Of a stretch of 64,000 bases of DNA, positions 12,536 through 24,771 are shown in pieces. The first letter of the stretch is position 1. Every line of letters begins with the position of its first letter. The stretch comes from Labyrinthula sp. Ha (taxonomy: Eukaryota; Sar; Bigyra; Labyrinthulida; Labyrinthulaceae), in the NCBI GenBank assembly GCA_015227615.1, contig JAALGZ010000036.1, positions 1 through 64,000 on the forward strand. Reading direction: 5' to 3'. Both the position numbers and the translations under genes were made by a program. The notes beneath the pieces were generated by a model. It did no database searches. It had not been told where the DNA came from and saw nothing but the letters and a program-made list of their open reading frames with translations.

Positions 12536-13797
12536 CTATATGAGCTCCACGAACGCACCTGGTTTGGATGGTCGTCTTTTCTGAAGCATCTTTTTATCAC
12601 CTGAACTTAAATAATCAAGGTACTGTCTTTCAATCTCAAAGAGCGCGCCATCACTTCTCTCAACATTCATCCACCCAGATTTAGTAGAGCTAATAGATTT
12701 AACCCATACAATATCTCCTTTACGAACTTTGACTCGCATCGATCTACCGGAATTTACTTTCGCAATTTCAAAATTAGTAGGTATTTGTGGAGTTTGCATT
12801 GCTGTGGCCTGTAATAAAGCATCAACTACCTTCTTCTTAATTTCTTGTAATGACCCGTCCATGGTGAGAAACTTGGTACCTTCTACCCAATGAGCAACGA
12901 GAACTTGGGTCAGTTGGGCTTGCGTCAACTCCTCAAGCACACTCATTAAAACAGCTGCTCGCTGAATTGCTTGGTCAAAGTCTAGAATGATTTTATCAGC
13001 CCAAAGCGGGGGTAGTTTGAACGTTAAACCAGGTGCAACAATGGAAGCTGCATAACAAAGTCGTCTAAAATCAGACACGGCTTTGATCTTCGGAACTAAA
13101 GTTCCAGCAACATTTACCTGAACTGTCATGTTGGCTGAGTTCTCGATTGGCAACACCTGTGGAGACATTATCAAGGCACCAAAATCAGGTCTACGTGGAG
13201 GTTTCGGTGCTTTTGACCTTTTCGATGCTTTTGACGCTTTAGATCCCTTTGAACCTTTGGACAGAAGGGACCCCTGTTTCAAAAATAGTTTCTGGTCCTT
13301 CTTCTTTGAATCTTTACTATTTCTTCTTTTTGAACCTGCCTTTTTTCCCTTTGAATTCTTCTTAGATCTAATTGTCTCAATTGTATTCTTGGACTTTGAG
13401 TTCTTCTTCTTACTATTACCGTTCTTGCCCTTTGACCTTAAAGAGCCACCGCCAACTCTACTTCGCTTGGACTTCTTGCTTCCATTTCCACTACCTCCAG
13501 ACATATCACCGCCATAAGAGCTTCCTCGAATTGAGAATAATTCGATATAGTTTCCTGGGATTAGTCCTTTTTCACCATTAGGTCCAGTTGCCTTGTACCA
13601 ACCGTCTTCACGCTAAAAGCTAAGGTAAGAGTGCGCAGAGTTATAAATTCCGAAGCAAAGGAACCAACACACGAAAAAAGTGAACAAACAAAACAGGTGT
13701 GTACCCTTTCCCTTACAGTTACTATTGCACCTTTCTTAATATTTAACTCTCGGTCATCTTTTGCAGAATAATCGAACAAAACTTTTCCTCTTTCCAT
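12536..13797 (-). CDS. SH3-domain protein with K/S-rich linker and a second SH3-like fold
   Basis: Exon 1 is 13705-13797, the intron 13613-13704 (92 nt, the longest in the window), and exon 2 12536-13612; the product has 389 residues. The N-terminal SH3 is textbook: KVLFDYSAKDDRELNIKKG, then across the junction EDGWYKATGPNGEKGLIPG-NYIELF. The intron cuts the SH3 between RER and REDGW. Residues about 68-170 are very rich in Lys and Ser (SKGSKGSKASKASKRSK) and end in PKPPRR, a class II PxxPxR SH3 ligand. A helical-looking middle follows, and near the C-terminus KVRKGDIVWVK...SGWMNVER...YLDYL looks like a second, weaker SH3-like fold. It is probably a cytoskeletal or signalling adaptor; no catalytic motif is seen. 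Confidence 0.75.
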
Positions 13798-16644
13798 ATC
13801 TACCGGATTTATTTCTTACATAAAATAGGATACCTTGCATACCGTATATGGAAGCAAATGCAATTGGAATTCCGTTAGGATTCTCTTGCTAAGAATGCAG
13901 GTGATATAGTTGATATAACGTTACATCTCCTGAAATATTGCTTGTAAAGACTGAGCATGGTATGTAAAAACGAAACGGAGTTTTGACATAACTTGCTTAA
14001 GATTAATCTTTATCTGATAAGAGAAAGAAGTGAAACTTTCTTTAGTTAATATCTAGGTACTTGCCTTTTTGAATATAGTTAAACAATACTTTGGATAAAC
14101 AGTGTTTTCTAATTCCAGAGACAGAAACTACATATTCTCATTTGATATTTTTATTTCCCAAACTTAAAATGATAAGTTATTGAATAAATAGAAAAGATAT
14201 GTCAATGAGATAAGAATATTTTGGTATGAGGTCAAGAACGTCGTTGTATTAAATGTTGATGTATTTAAGAGGAGGAAACAATAATAGTTACTTCTCTAAT
14301 ATTATGTTTCATAAGAGTATTCCACTCCTCTCAGAAATAGTTCCTTGCAAGATAGCAGATATGAATTAAGCTAGTGAGGCCAGAAGAAGTACAAGGTAAA
14401 CGTGAAGGACAGTCACAGTCCTGCCTACGAATAAAATAGCTAATTATGCATGATGATACAATAGTAAATACATTATCAACTGTAAAAATTGTAAAGTTGT
14501 CTTTATGATACTCCGGCAAATAGTGAAGAAGGTAATTAATTTAGCAGGATTCATGTAGCCAGAAGGCGAACTAATAAGAAATGGATTCTAACTAGTCTGA
14601 CTTTACATAAATGCTTTGTCGCTGTACAGTAGTAGCCGAGTAAGTAAAATACAATGTTAGACGCATGTGTTTCACCATCGTGTCAACAGCACGGTTATCA
14701 TGAAGAAATGTTGATATTCTTATGAAAAGATATAAAAACGTTCTGATCTAATTCCTAATTTGACTGGGTTTCGATGGAAATAAATAATCGCGGCAAATGT
14801 TCAAGGCTACAATGATAAGAATTAGTTGATTTCCGAGGACTGAGTCTTGAAGAGAATATTGCTTTGAGAGAAAAGGGGAGTAAGTATCAGCTAATAAATT
14901 CTTAGAACTTTAAGTTAACCACTTTTGTTCCAATAGATAATTGTACAATAGATATACTTTCATAACGTTTCAGTGAAATAGCTAGAACATAACATGCTAT
15001 GCCAAACTCAGTAATACTCATTCTGAGTCATGCAAATAACACAAGCAGCGACCACGGATGAAATAAAACAGAAACTGTATATTTTTCCTGTCTTTCATTT
15101 CTTATTTAGAGGGTATGCTGATACACACGAACCTGAAATGTTAATTGAATAATTTCAAGAGATATGTGGGTTTGGAGAGAAGATTTTCCAAGTTCAAAAT
15201 TGGTTAGTTTCACATTGATTATAGTATATATATTTCTCCAGGATTTGCTACTTTAAAATAAAGGTATTTGGTTACAAATCTAAGTTATTTCACCCCAGCT
15301 CAGAAAAAAAGTTTTTGATAGGAAGTTCAAAGATTATTGCGTTCAAGGTTCTATACTTAAAACAAAAAAATAATATTGTTTGAGTTTACTTTTATCATCT
15401 AAGAAGAGGTTTCAGCTAGCTTAATTTTGTTGCTTCATAGACATAACTTCCACTCTAAATTGATTGTACAGAGTTCCAAAAATAATAGCTAGAAGTATCT
15501 ACCTGAAAAGTCACATTTGAGAACTCTAGGTTACTCGCAAACGAAATATTGATCTATTCTCTCTATGAACCTTTCTTATTCTTGGAAAATCGAAATATGA
15601 GTTATACGAATCTGAACGCACTTAACCCTCTCAAAGTTTCTATCTTAAACATGGTTTATGCATATAGCTGTTTTGTGTGTGATATAATTTGTTGCTCCCA
15701 ACAATCTTCTGAGCCCTTAATTTATTCGCAGGGTTTTTTTTACATTCAGATAAGCTTTGGTATTTTTATTCCTGTCCTATGGCTCAGCATTGAGAATAAT
15801 AAATATGGATTCTAACTTGCACAGAAACTCCAGTTCCAGTCCAAAGTTTGACCTACCTAGATCCTTAATATAGGCTAAGTTACAGGTTATATTTGGTATC
15901 TTCACTTATCCGCAAATATACACTTTCTCATCTAATCTACCCTATCTGTTTGATATGTCTTAGTAAAATCATGACATGAAATTTTGGTTTTCTGAATTCA
16001 TGGAACTATTACTTGTACAAACATCTCCATATGTTCTATGAACAGGAAATACAACTTTCTTTCTTTTAACATGTCTTGAACTTAGTTCTTTTTACCCGTT
16101 GTTATCCAACTCTTTGGCAATGCTATGTATAACCAAGAACTTCTTCACGATAGCCATAAAGTAGCATTGCTCTTAAACTATATCCACGCTGATCTTTATT
16201 AGCTTCTTTGTGCTTTCTAATGTGGTTATGTAATGTTCATACACAAAAATACACTGAAGAAAATAACTTGATACGTTGCCGGTGATCTTAGGCTTGACTA
16301 CTATATTCCTTTTATGCTTGATGATGGTGCCAATAAACTCTAGATACTGTGTTACTATATGTGAAATGTTCAGATAGTTCCATGTATGTTCCCAATCTTT
16401 GTTTATAAACGGTATTGTTTGTCGATATTTCTGACGAGTCTCTTCATAAAAATTTGAACATATATTCGGAAAATATTTGTATAGATCAATCACAAATTCA
16501 CAGTAAGAAGTGATAACTTCCCAAGCTTTCTACTTAACTCTACATATTTACCAGATCTTGAACTGTTATACCTTGAGCAAGAATATCCAAGAAGATGATT
16601 TGTCCATCTTAAAATCACCCTTTTATATCTGTTAAAAGATATAT

Positions 16645-16725
16645 GCTGAGTTAGGTAGCTTGAGTTTTTTGTGCTGAGTTAGGTAGCTTTAGTTGTTTGT
16701 CCTGAGTTAGGTAGCTTGAGTAGGT
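16645..16725. repeat. 28-bp tandem repeat, about 2.8 copies
   Basis: The unit starts with CTGAGTTAGGTAGCTT and ends in a T-rich spacer; starts are near 16645, 16673 and 16701. The units differ by a few bases. Confidence 0.8.
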
Positions 16726-16790
16726 TGGTATATAGGGTATTCTGACTTAAGTACTTCTAGTACTTAAATATAAGTCAGAGTACCAACCAG
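16722..16790. repeat. Imperfect inverted repeat (hairpin)
   Basis: The left arm reads GGTTGGTA then TCTGACTTA then AGTACT; the right arm is its complement, AGTACT, TAAGTCAGA, TACCAACC, with small internal loops. It directly abuts the 28-bp tandem repeat. Its role is unknown; it could be an element end, a structured RNA or a chance fold-back. Confidence 0.6.
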
Positions 16791-19700
16791 ACTTTAATAT
16801 AAAAATAATATTTTCAAAAACCTAATACAATATTCACAACAATATCATCTTATAGCTTTATGTAAGTCTGAAATATTATCTGTCACAACTACTTGAGTCT
16901 TTGATAGTTCACGGGTATGAAAGGCTCTTAGAAAATCACGGTTAATTCAGTATTCTAATAGAATATGGTCAATTTTGATCATACAAAAGTAATAATCAAT
17001 GGGTACTATAAGCATGGCAAGAATAACTCTAGGCCAACTTTATAGTTGCATTGATTTGAATAGAATCTACATATATTCTTATTCAATTCATTTTGTATTG
17101 CATCCCAAAGCTATAGACTATTAAGTATTGGCTCAAAAACCTTGGAAATATGTTAGTAGCGTACATATTTCTTATTGCCTTTGGCTCCTAAATATCGAAG
17201 TGTATTAAACTATTAACATTCTTATCTTGTAAAAATCTTAGCGTCTTGATGGTCTACTAACTGAAGAGACACAATAACTTTCAAATATAAGACCACGTGA
17301 ATATTTCTGTGTATTACCCATATCAGCTAATGTGATGCTCATATCAATGGGTCGAAGGATTTAATCAGAGTACGTAGTTTGATTAATAATCCATATTTGT
17401 TTAAATCACAAGTACCTTTACGTAGATGTTGCTATGATCATTTTATGTATATGTTGAAGAGATGTTCGGATTTTTAAATATTAAATTTATGATTAATGTC
17501 AACTACATAAAATATAGATAATTCACAATTGTTTTTACATCATTTCATGTTAATTATCAGTTTGAGTTTCTTGCATAATTTTATATTTTAAAAACTATTG
17601 AATTGATGTGATTTAAGTTAAAATTTTCCGTAACAAACTGAATGTGTTCTTAGAACCGCTATTTTTATGAATAGATTTTGAAAGGAATTATTAGTTAATT
17701 TTTACTTCTGCTATAAATTTTCTGTACCTTATGAAATAACTAGCCAAGATTCTTGTTTTCAATAATTTTGCTCATATGCCACTAAGTATATTTTCTCACT
17801 TTAAATCATTTCCCCCCTTGCCATTTGATCCATAACTGTGTGAGGAGCTTCTGATTATGATTTAATAAAGTAATATTTCTCAGGATACTTCGCATAAGCT
17901 AGCACCAAAGCTTCTTTTGTAGTTCAATACTCTTATTTAATTTTATAGAGTAGAAAATGGATATCATAGAACATTTTTCTTTGGGCCCGCATAAAAAGCG
18001 TTATCATTTCTTATCATCATAGCAAGTGAGATTTAAGTGAAAAAATATAGGATAGGTTTGAAAAGGTTTAAAACATTTATTTAACCTTAAAAAATACGAA
18101 TAAAAGCTTGTGTTTTTAGTGAGAGATAGATCGGGATTCTCGTTCAAGATGTATCCTCTTCGTTTGCGTTTTGCGGTGTTTGATTTGACAATCATTATCT
18201 TTGCAGTAACTCTGTGGGTTTAAGAACATGAGTTTATAGATAAAGAACTATTTTATTTGTGGCATTAGCACTGCGGTAAATAATTTTAAGTTTATGTTAA
18301 TCGGTAAAAATATAGAAGCAAATACTCGAGCAGTGACTATTTCCATACAATCATTTACTAATATTACTCCATGTTCAGATCATCTAGATTAAGGAAGAGT
18401 ATGGAAACTTCTCTGGGGGATCTTTGTCAATATCAAAAATCAATTGTATTTTGAAACTTGGCCTGTTGGTTGAAAACCGTCAGCATAGGATAGCCTAACG
18501 TGAAAAAACCTTAGATAATTATTCAAACCTTTATTTGAATGGGTGATGTATAGCTAATCATTGTCTCCCTATTTATTAATACTGTGCAAGAAGTCTAGAG
18601 AGAGCTATTTAAAAAATCAGTAAGAATGATTTAGGAGATTAAAATACAATTTTCTATGAAATAAAGTTTAAAAAAAGCTAATGTACTCATGACTTGTAGA
18701 GTGGGAAACAGAGTTGACCGCTTAAGACGGCGAATATCTTTGGCTTAAATAACACCTATCTCATATCTAGATCAACCACATACCATGCATCCCCTGAAGA
18801 CAGCCATGATAAACAACCCAAAAATGACATAAACCGCTGGTAAGTACACCAAAATACCAGAAGTTGTAAAACCACGTTACATATCCCAGGACAACTAGCT
18901 TATATTCGTTATTTTATTCATCAAGACTACATTTTTCAGATTAGAGAAAATATCAAAGCGAAATTTTCTGCCCTTCCTCCCCTTATTGGAAGTTGGCTAG
19001 TGAAAATTGCTAAGAGGTATAACTATAGTAGTATCAAGTTTATAAGTGTCAGCTCTTTTGCTCACGTAGGTCTTCCGGCGGTTCCAGTGTTTTATATATA
19101 TATATAGAGTATTTTCCCAGGTAACAGAAGTTTGTACCCAAGCATCACGATGTCACAGCGGCCGCAGGTGTATATAGAAATCTTAAGAGAGTAGTCATAT
19201 TTTGGAAGACCTACTTTAAATGTCATCATCTTTTTTAGATATATAATTGATAGCAAACTAGGAATATCGTGGTAGCATGTATTCTATTTTTTGTATTGAT
19301 TCAGATTCTTTCTTATTAGACCCAGCTTTATGGGTTACAACAAGAGAAAAAGATGGGTTGCTGTGACACCAAGCACACAATTGGAAATATTTAAAATTCT
19401 AAAGGTAGTCTTAGAGCTATGAAAAAAGCAAAGTGTCAATGAAGGTTTAACTATGAGCCTTAGTAATCTGAATTGTACCACTTATCTTTTGAGATCGTAA
19501 ATAATTTTACTGTTACTCACTGCTTCTTTTGAAAGATGAGTAGAACTATGTGTGAGGTATCAATAATCTTAAAATATTACTTAAATTTCAAATATCTTTT
19601 ATATTGGTAATGTTATTATTCTTAATGAGGTGAGAATTACAGGAAAATAACAGGAATCTAATAGTTATTCCCAAGGATTGGGCAAAACATTAATATCATT

Positions 19701-21332
19701 TGCTGGAGCAAGGTGGTGATAACGAATACATGGCTAGTAAAGGATAATAGAGAGTATTTTATATTTTTAGCTTGCTATATTCTTTGGTTCAGTAAAGAAA
19801 ATAACCCATCTAAAGATGAGGAGCAGATGAGATCCCAGAGAATGGTGATTAAACAGTGATACATCCAAAATCTATCACTATAAGTAGGAAAAATAGTTAA
19901 TTACATAAAAAATGTATAGAATGCTGATATCCGAATACTTAGTTACAGTAAAATAGGGAACAAAGTATTTAATGATACAAAAATAATATAAGGATTCACT
20001 CAAGGTTAAATGAAAAGTTGCTTTATCGCTCAAAGCAAATAGGACGTTATGAAAACCATAGCGATATGATTTAAATATGTCAAATGACATCCATTTTTAT
20101 CGCTAGAACAGAATAAATATTCCTTGAAGGTAAATATTAATTGAAACAATGAGGTTAAGTTACATATAGATAGGATGTTTAAGTATTCGTCACGTGTCTT
20201 CTTAAGGTCTGGTTCAGATAGCCTCTAGAAAGACACGCAGTTACTCAGTAAGTATAAAGACTTAGTATTTTTACTTAGTAATGAAACCCATATCTGGACA
20301 AAGCGAATTAGTCTTTGCAGATGTGGGTGGAAAACACCCTCACACATATCAAATTGTCTGATACTATCTTTGTAATAATGAAACCTATCCTATATCCTTG
20401 TCATATTTTCAGTGTCACATTATAACAATCTTGATTGGTCTACTGGAAATGCAACGCTTAATTATTCATGACTTAATACAGATATTGGTAGAGATGAAAG
20501 AACATTAAAAAAACTAAATAAATTAGAACCTAGTTTCTAAATGTTTCAAAAAACTAAAGGTACAATGTAATATTCTGTATACTAAAGTGGAATGTAGCAG
20601 CTTGCTGTGATGTCTAGGTCGTAAAGCAATTGAATAAGTAAACTACATACACCATTACTCTCCTTAATAACATACTTGTGTTTTAGTTTTATATGAGGGG
20701 CAAGAGTGTCCACACGAGAGTTAATTTTTACAAGCCAGAAATATATTTAAGAAGCAAGCGTACCACGAGCCTCAACCCGGGGAATGTTCGTATGCATTAC
20801 TTTGGTAGATTTATGTTTTAACAATGCCAGAGAATGAACAAGCCTCTATATCGCATCGTCCAAGTTTCAAGTCAATCTAGAATGAATTTACTTGCAGCTC
20901 TGTAAGTAACCACTGAGGAAGGCGGTTAAAAATAAATACCTTGGTTCAATTGAATGGAATTTAAGGTAGATATTTAATTTATTGATTAGAATAGAATGCT
21001 TAGTTCCTGGACAGAAACTAGTAATGGCAATTACGGAGCTCACTAATTATTAAAATTGCAAGCAGTTGTAAAACGAAGGTGTACCGAAGTAAAGAATTTT
21101 TCTACTTTAGCAATATACTCATTGGCTGTAACATCAAAAAGGGTTTGTACACCAACAGCTATTTGAAGCCTAACTAAAGATCTCAAAGTTATAATCAATT
21201 TAATCTCTTTCTGTAACGGTACAGCCTCTTTAGCAAACTACTAGTCATGGTCCTTATTTCATATATCAACCTTTATGAATGAAATAATTAACTACTCTAA
21301 CCATGTTACATGGTTGCTAGAGCTCATTAACT

Positions 21333-21788
21333 TCATATATGGGTTATTACCCAAATGGGGTTAATCACTAGTGAGGGCTGATTTTTATCTATAGCTTTTT
21401 TCAATACAAGAATTGCCGGATAATACCCTACCCATATGAATTCATGACCAGACACCGGAGGCATTCTGAATCTAAATGAATTAGATAAGCACGCTTGTTT
21501 AATATCTGTTTCTGTAGAGATTGAGATATAAAGTAGAGCTAAATCAACTGAATTAGTACAGCTACTTTTAGACGAGTCTAACCCAAGGATACCAAGAAGA
21601 GAAAAAACATAATGATCATAGAGCAGCAAGAATAAATAAAGATGAAATAATTGCTGTGATGATTTCAGTTCTGTTGTATAAGATGTTTCAAGAAAAGACA
21701 ACCAGAACTCATTTTTGCTTAAGAGATCATAAGAGCTGGTAATAAGACGGTTTAATTTTAGTTTGATTTCAGATTTACTGACAGACAC
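21333..21788 (-). CDS. Hypothetical orphan open frame, 151 aa
   Basis: This is the longest open frame in the gene-poor regions. It starts MSVSKSEIKLKLNRL and has a hydrophobic central stretch (LFHLYLFLLLYDHYVFSLLG) that could be one membrane helix. No family is recognised. In DNA this AT-rich, a chance frame of this length is unusual but not excluded, and its composition is T-rich, unlike the purine-rich coding strands of the sure genes here. It has no close neighbour. Confidence 0.2.
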   Translation of the reverse strand: MSVSKSEIKLKLNRLITSSYDLLSKNEFWLSFLETSYTTELKSSQQLFHLYLFLLLYDHYVFSLLGILGLDSSKSSCTNSVDLALLYISISTETDIKQACLSNSFRFRMPPVSGHEFIWVGYYPAILVLKKAIDKNQPSLVINPIWVITHI

Positions 21789-23613
21789 AGTACTGGGATA
21801 GTTTCAACAAGGACTTGACATGATTTATATATTTTCATTATTTAGAGTGAAGTGAAGGAGAGGGTAAAATTTTCGTAAAAACTTAAGAAGATAGCATATG
21901 TGCCACGTAAGAACTACGCTGCCTATAAGATCACAGGAGAAAGCTCTCTGATAACCATTCGTCCTGCTCGGTCAGAGTTATTCGATACTTTGACTTTTGA
22001 GGATCATGCCCAAAGGCTAGCCACATTTAGTATAATAATAGCTGGTTCAATATGACTAAAAAGAAGTAAGTATTAAAATACCTATATTTTGTTTAACATA
22101 AACTTTAAACCAATAAGCTAAGAGACCACTAATTTGAAAATACCAGACACTATTATCTTCTATTAAATGTCTTGGATACCATGGACGTTACTGTCAAACT
22201 AAGCATAGAACTCAGCAAAAGTTATATTTACTAAGCTAATCCTTACTTCATAACGTCTAAGATTTGGTTGAGATGTTTAGTGATGACATATTTAAACATA
22301 TGGGTTCAAATAAGAGTACTCTGCTGTAGTAAGTAATGTATCGTTTGATAACATATTTTCAAGAATAAGATAATATTTTTAGAAACATTGAGTTCTAAAA
22401 TTTTTGAAAGGATCTTAGTATTATTTAAATTCTTTTCATGCTTTCTTTATATCTCGCAATATATCAAATTACATTGATCATATGGAAAATTATTAAGTTG
22501 TACACATATTATACAAGAACTTGCTCAAAGGAGTTCCAGAAAAAACTAGTACTACTTAAAAAAAATCAGTTTTCGGGTACTTTTGGTCCAAGGGAAACGT
22601 ATCTTGATTTTGTGAGCTGCTCTAGAAAAGTTATTTGGTTAGGAACACGAGTGAGCACGGAATCAAGTGAGGATCGCTGATACAGTACAGATATAATACA
22701 ACTGATGCATTATGGGTTTAACAAGATTGTTAATAACTCGCCTTTTGAAACAGCGTCTGAAAAATAAGAAAGAAAAGGCCAAATTGTACTTGACGCCTTA
22801 AAAGAGGCAGATAAGATCATCTACCTGAAACCAAGCATTATATTTATCACAAGAATTCACCAAAAAAACTATTTTTATGTTTCTAAACAGGAAATAATTT
22901 TCTGTGTCCATAGGCATGTTTTTTTTTGTTCAGTTTTCATCTGAGGTACTGAGAAAGAGATCAAATGCCCCTGTCTGGCAAGGCATTCTCTTGAATTTCA
23001 TCTCCAGCGCACTTCTTGCATACTGGAACTTCATAATCTTCCTCTTTTCGGTCCCTAGTTCATGTTCAATGTGTTGTGGCTAGTGATCACCTTGAATGAC
23101 TCTTTTCCTCAATGTACCACATAGTTTCACCTCCCCTATATTTCCTGAAATTCTTGTACTCTGTGAATAATAAATGAGCCTGGCATGAGCTATGTTTGAG
23201 GCAGTAGCAAACCCTGTTTCAGTTTTCTATTCTTGTTTATTCCTTTTCTTCGTCAATATTTTCTTCAGTCGTTTTATTTCTATTTCTTTCTGATTTTCAA
23301 ATAAAGTCACATGACGCAGACCTTTGCAAACCTGACAACACGTCTCCTTCTAAATAAATCTCTAACTCAAGAGGAAGTTTTAAATATCAAAACTTGTTTG
23401 ATAATGATATATCAAACGGAAACCTAGTACCAAAGATTTGAAGAAAAAACCTGTTACGTTAAGTAACGGTAGTATTATGAAGAAGCCTTATTTACATACT
23501 CGTTAATTTCACTGTATCTTTTCAAATTTTTGAATCCGTTATACGGGTATAAAATTTGCGATTTATTTCAATAAGGCAAGAAAACTGTCAACAAAGAGAA
23601 ATTAGTCATTAAT

Positions 23614-24771
23614 ATGGGCAGAAATTTGAAGAAATGGTTAGAATCTACAAAAGAGGAAGCAATTGATCCTGAACAAGTTATTATCGACGCACATCATCAC
23701 CTATGGGACCCAATAAACGAACCAAGGGTTACATCTGGCGTTGCAAAGTTGTTTAGATTCCTTCCATATGGAATGCAGCAGACGATTTTTCGTTCGGCTT
23801 TTCCAAAGGCAACTTTATACTGGTTCAGTGAATATAGCCATGTAGCAACAAGATACAGTCTATCAGACATGCAGAAGGACTTTCATGGCCATAATGTGGT
23901 TGGAACAGTTGCAATTGAGTCTGGATACCACGAGAAGGGTGTTGCTGCCGAACTAGCAAATCTTGGAGAAACAAAAGCGATAGCTAAAATGAGTAAAGAT
24001 CTGAAATTTCCTGTAGCAATCGCTCCATTTATAGATTTGACGCTTCCGAAGGAGAATGTGGAGAAAGGGATTGCAGCCCATAAATCAGCAAGTGAAGATT
24101 TTGCAAGTATTAGACATCAAATAGCGAGTTATACTGATAACGCAGAAAACGTTTCTCCTACAGTGAACAAGAAGATGGTGTACGGGGCAGCAGAGGCAGC
24201 GGAAAATGATCTTTCGGTAGGAAATGAGGTGTTCATTAATAATTTGAAGCTCTTGGCTGAAGAAGGGATCAACTATGAAGCTTGGGCGTATTTTTATCAA
24301 ATCCCTCAAGTTATGGATATTGCCAAAGCTGTTCCTAATTTAAGTATAGTATTAAACCATATGGGAACTAGAATGGGTGATAAAATATTTCCTGACCAAA
24401 AATCAATGAATGAAGCTTGGGAAAAGTATATGAAAGAGCTTTCGGAGTGTTCTAATGTTACTGTGAAGTTGAGTGGATTCTTGATGCCAGGTACTGGGGT
24501 GGGTCAGTTTCACTTGCGAAAGAAGGCACCATCTAGCGATGAAATTTTGGAAGTGTTCTATCCTTTGTTTGAAAAGGTTTTGGATTGGTTTGGAGTTGAT
24601 AGATGTTTTTTTGCAAGTAACTTTCCTGTGGATAAAGCATCATGCAGCTATGTTGTGCTTTGGAATGGTTTTAAGAAAGCTTGCAATAAGAAAGGACTTT
24701 CCAAAGATGAAAAGGATAAGCTATTTTTCGTCAACGCTGCGAAGCTTTACAATTTGGAAAGTAAGATTTAA
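23614..24771 (+). CDS. Amidohydrolase family 2 (PF04909-type) metal-dependent hydrolase
   Basis: An intronless gene of 385 codons. The N-terminal IIDAHHHLWDP (His27-His29) is the metal-binding HxH strand that opens the TIM barrel of amidohydrolase-2 enzymes. Later family landmarks are the EAWAYFYQIPQVMDIAKAVP strand-helix, LNHMGTR with a metal or active-site His, and FASNFPVDK near the C-terminus, where these enzymes place the catalytic Asp. Relatives act on lactones, decarboxylate aromatic acids or hydrolyse dicarboxylates; the substrate here cannot be told. No signal peptide is seen, so it is probably cytosolic. It stands alone between two gene-poor regions. Length and motif order are normal for the family. 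Confidence 0.85.
   Translation: MGRNLKKWLESTKEEAIDPEQVIIDAHHHLWDPINEPRVTSGVAKLFRFLPYGMQQTIFRSAFPKATLYWFSEYSHVATRYSLSDMQKDFHGHNVVGTVAIESGYHEKGVAAELANLGETKAIAKMSKDLKFPVAIAPFIDLTLPKENVEKGIAAHKSASEDFASIRHQIASYTDNAENVSPTVNKKMVYGAAEAAENDLSVGNEVFINNLKLLAEEGINYEAWAYFYQIPQVMDIAKAVPNLSIVLNHMGTRMGDKIFPDQKSMNEAWEKYMKELSECSNVTVKLSGFLMPGTGVGQFHLRKKAPSSDEILEVFYPLFEKVLDWFGVDRCFFASNFPVDKASCSYVVLWNGFKKACNKKGLSKDEKDKLFFVNAAKLYNLESKI

Larger units (their letters stand above)
13798..23613. other. Gene-poor region, 9.8 kb
   Basis: Very AT-rich, with no recognisable gene. It contains a 28-bp tandem repeat with an adjoining hairpin (16645-16790), a short TA run near 19095, and one 151-codon open frame on the minus strand (21333-21788, listed separately). 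Other open frames fall under 110 codons and are low-complexity. Confidence 0.6.

Noticed and set aside
13613-13797. Unspliced 78-residue reading of the SH3 gene start
   Set aside because: The tail after RER is not SH3-like. Splicing at 13704/13613 restores the canonical DGWY...GLIPGNYIE half of the domain.
24085-24309. Antisense and shifted frames inside the amidohydrolase gene (24085-24309, 24539-24808)
   Set aside because: Shadows of a well-supported coding frame with no motifs of their own.
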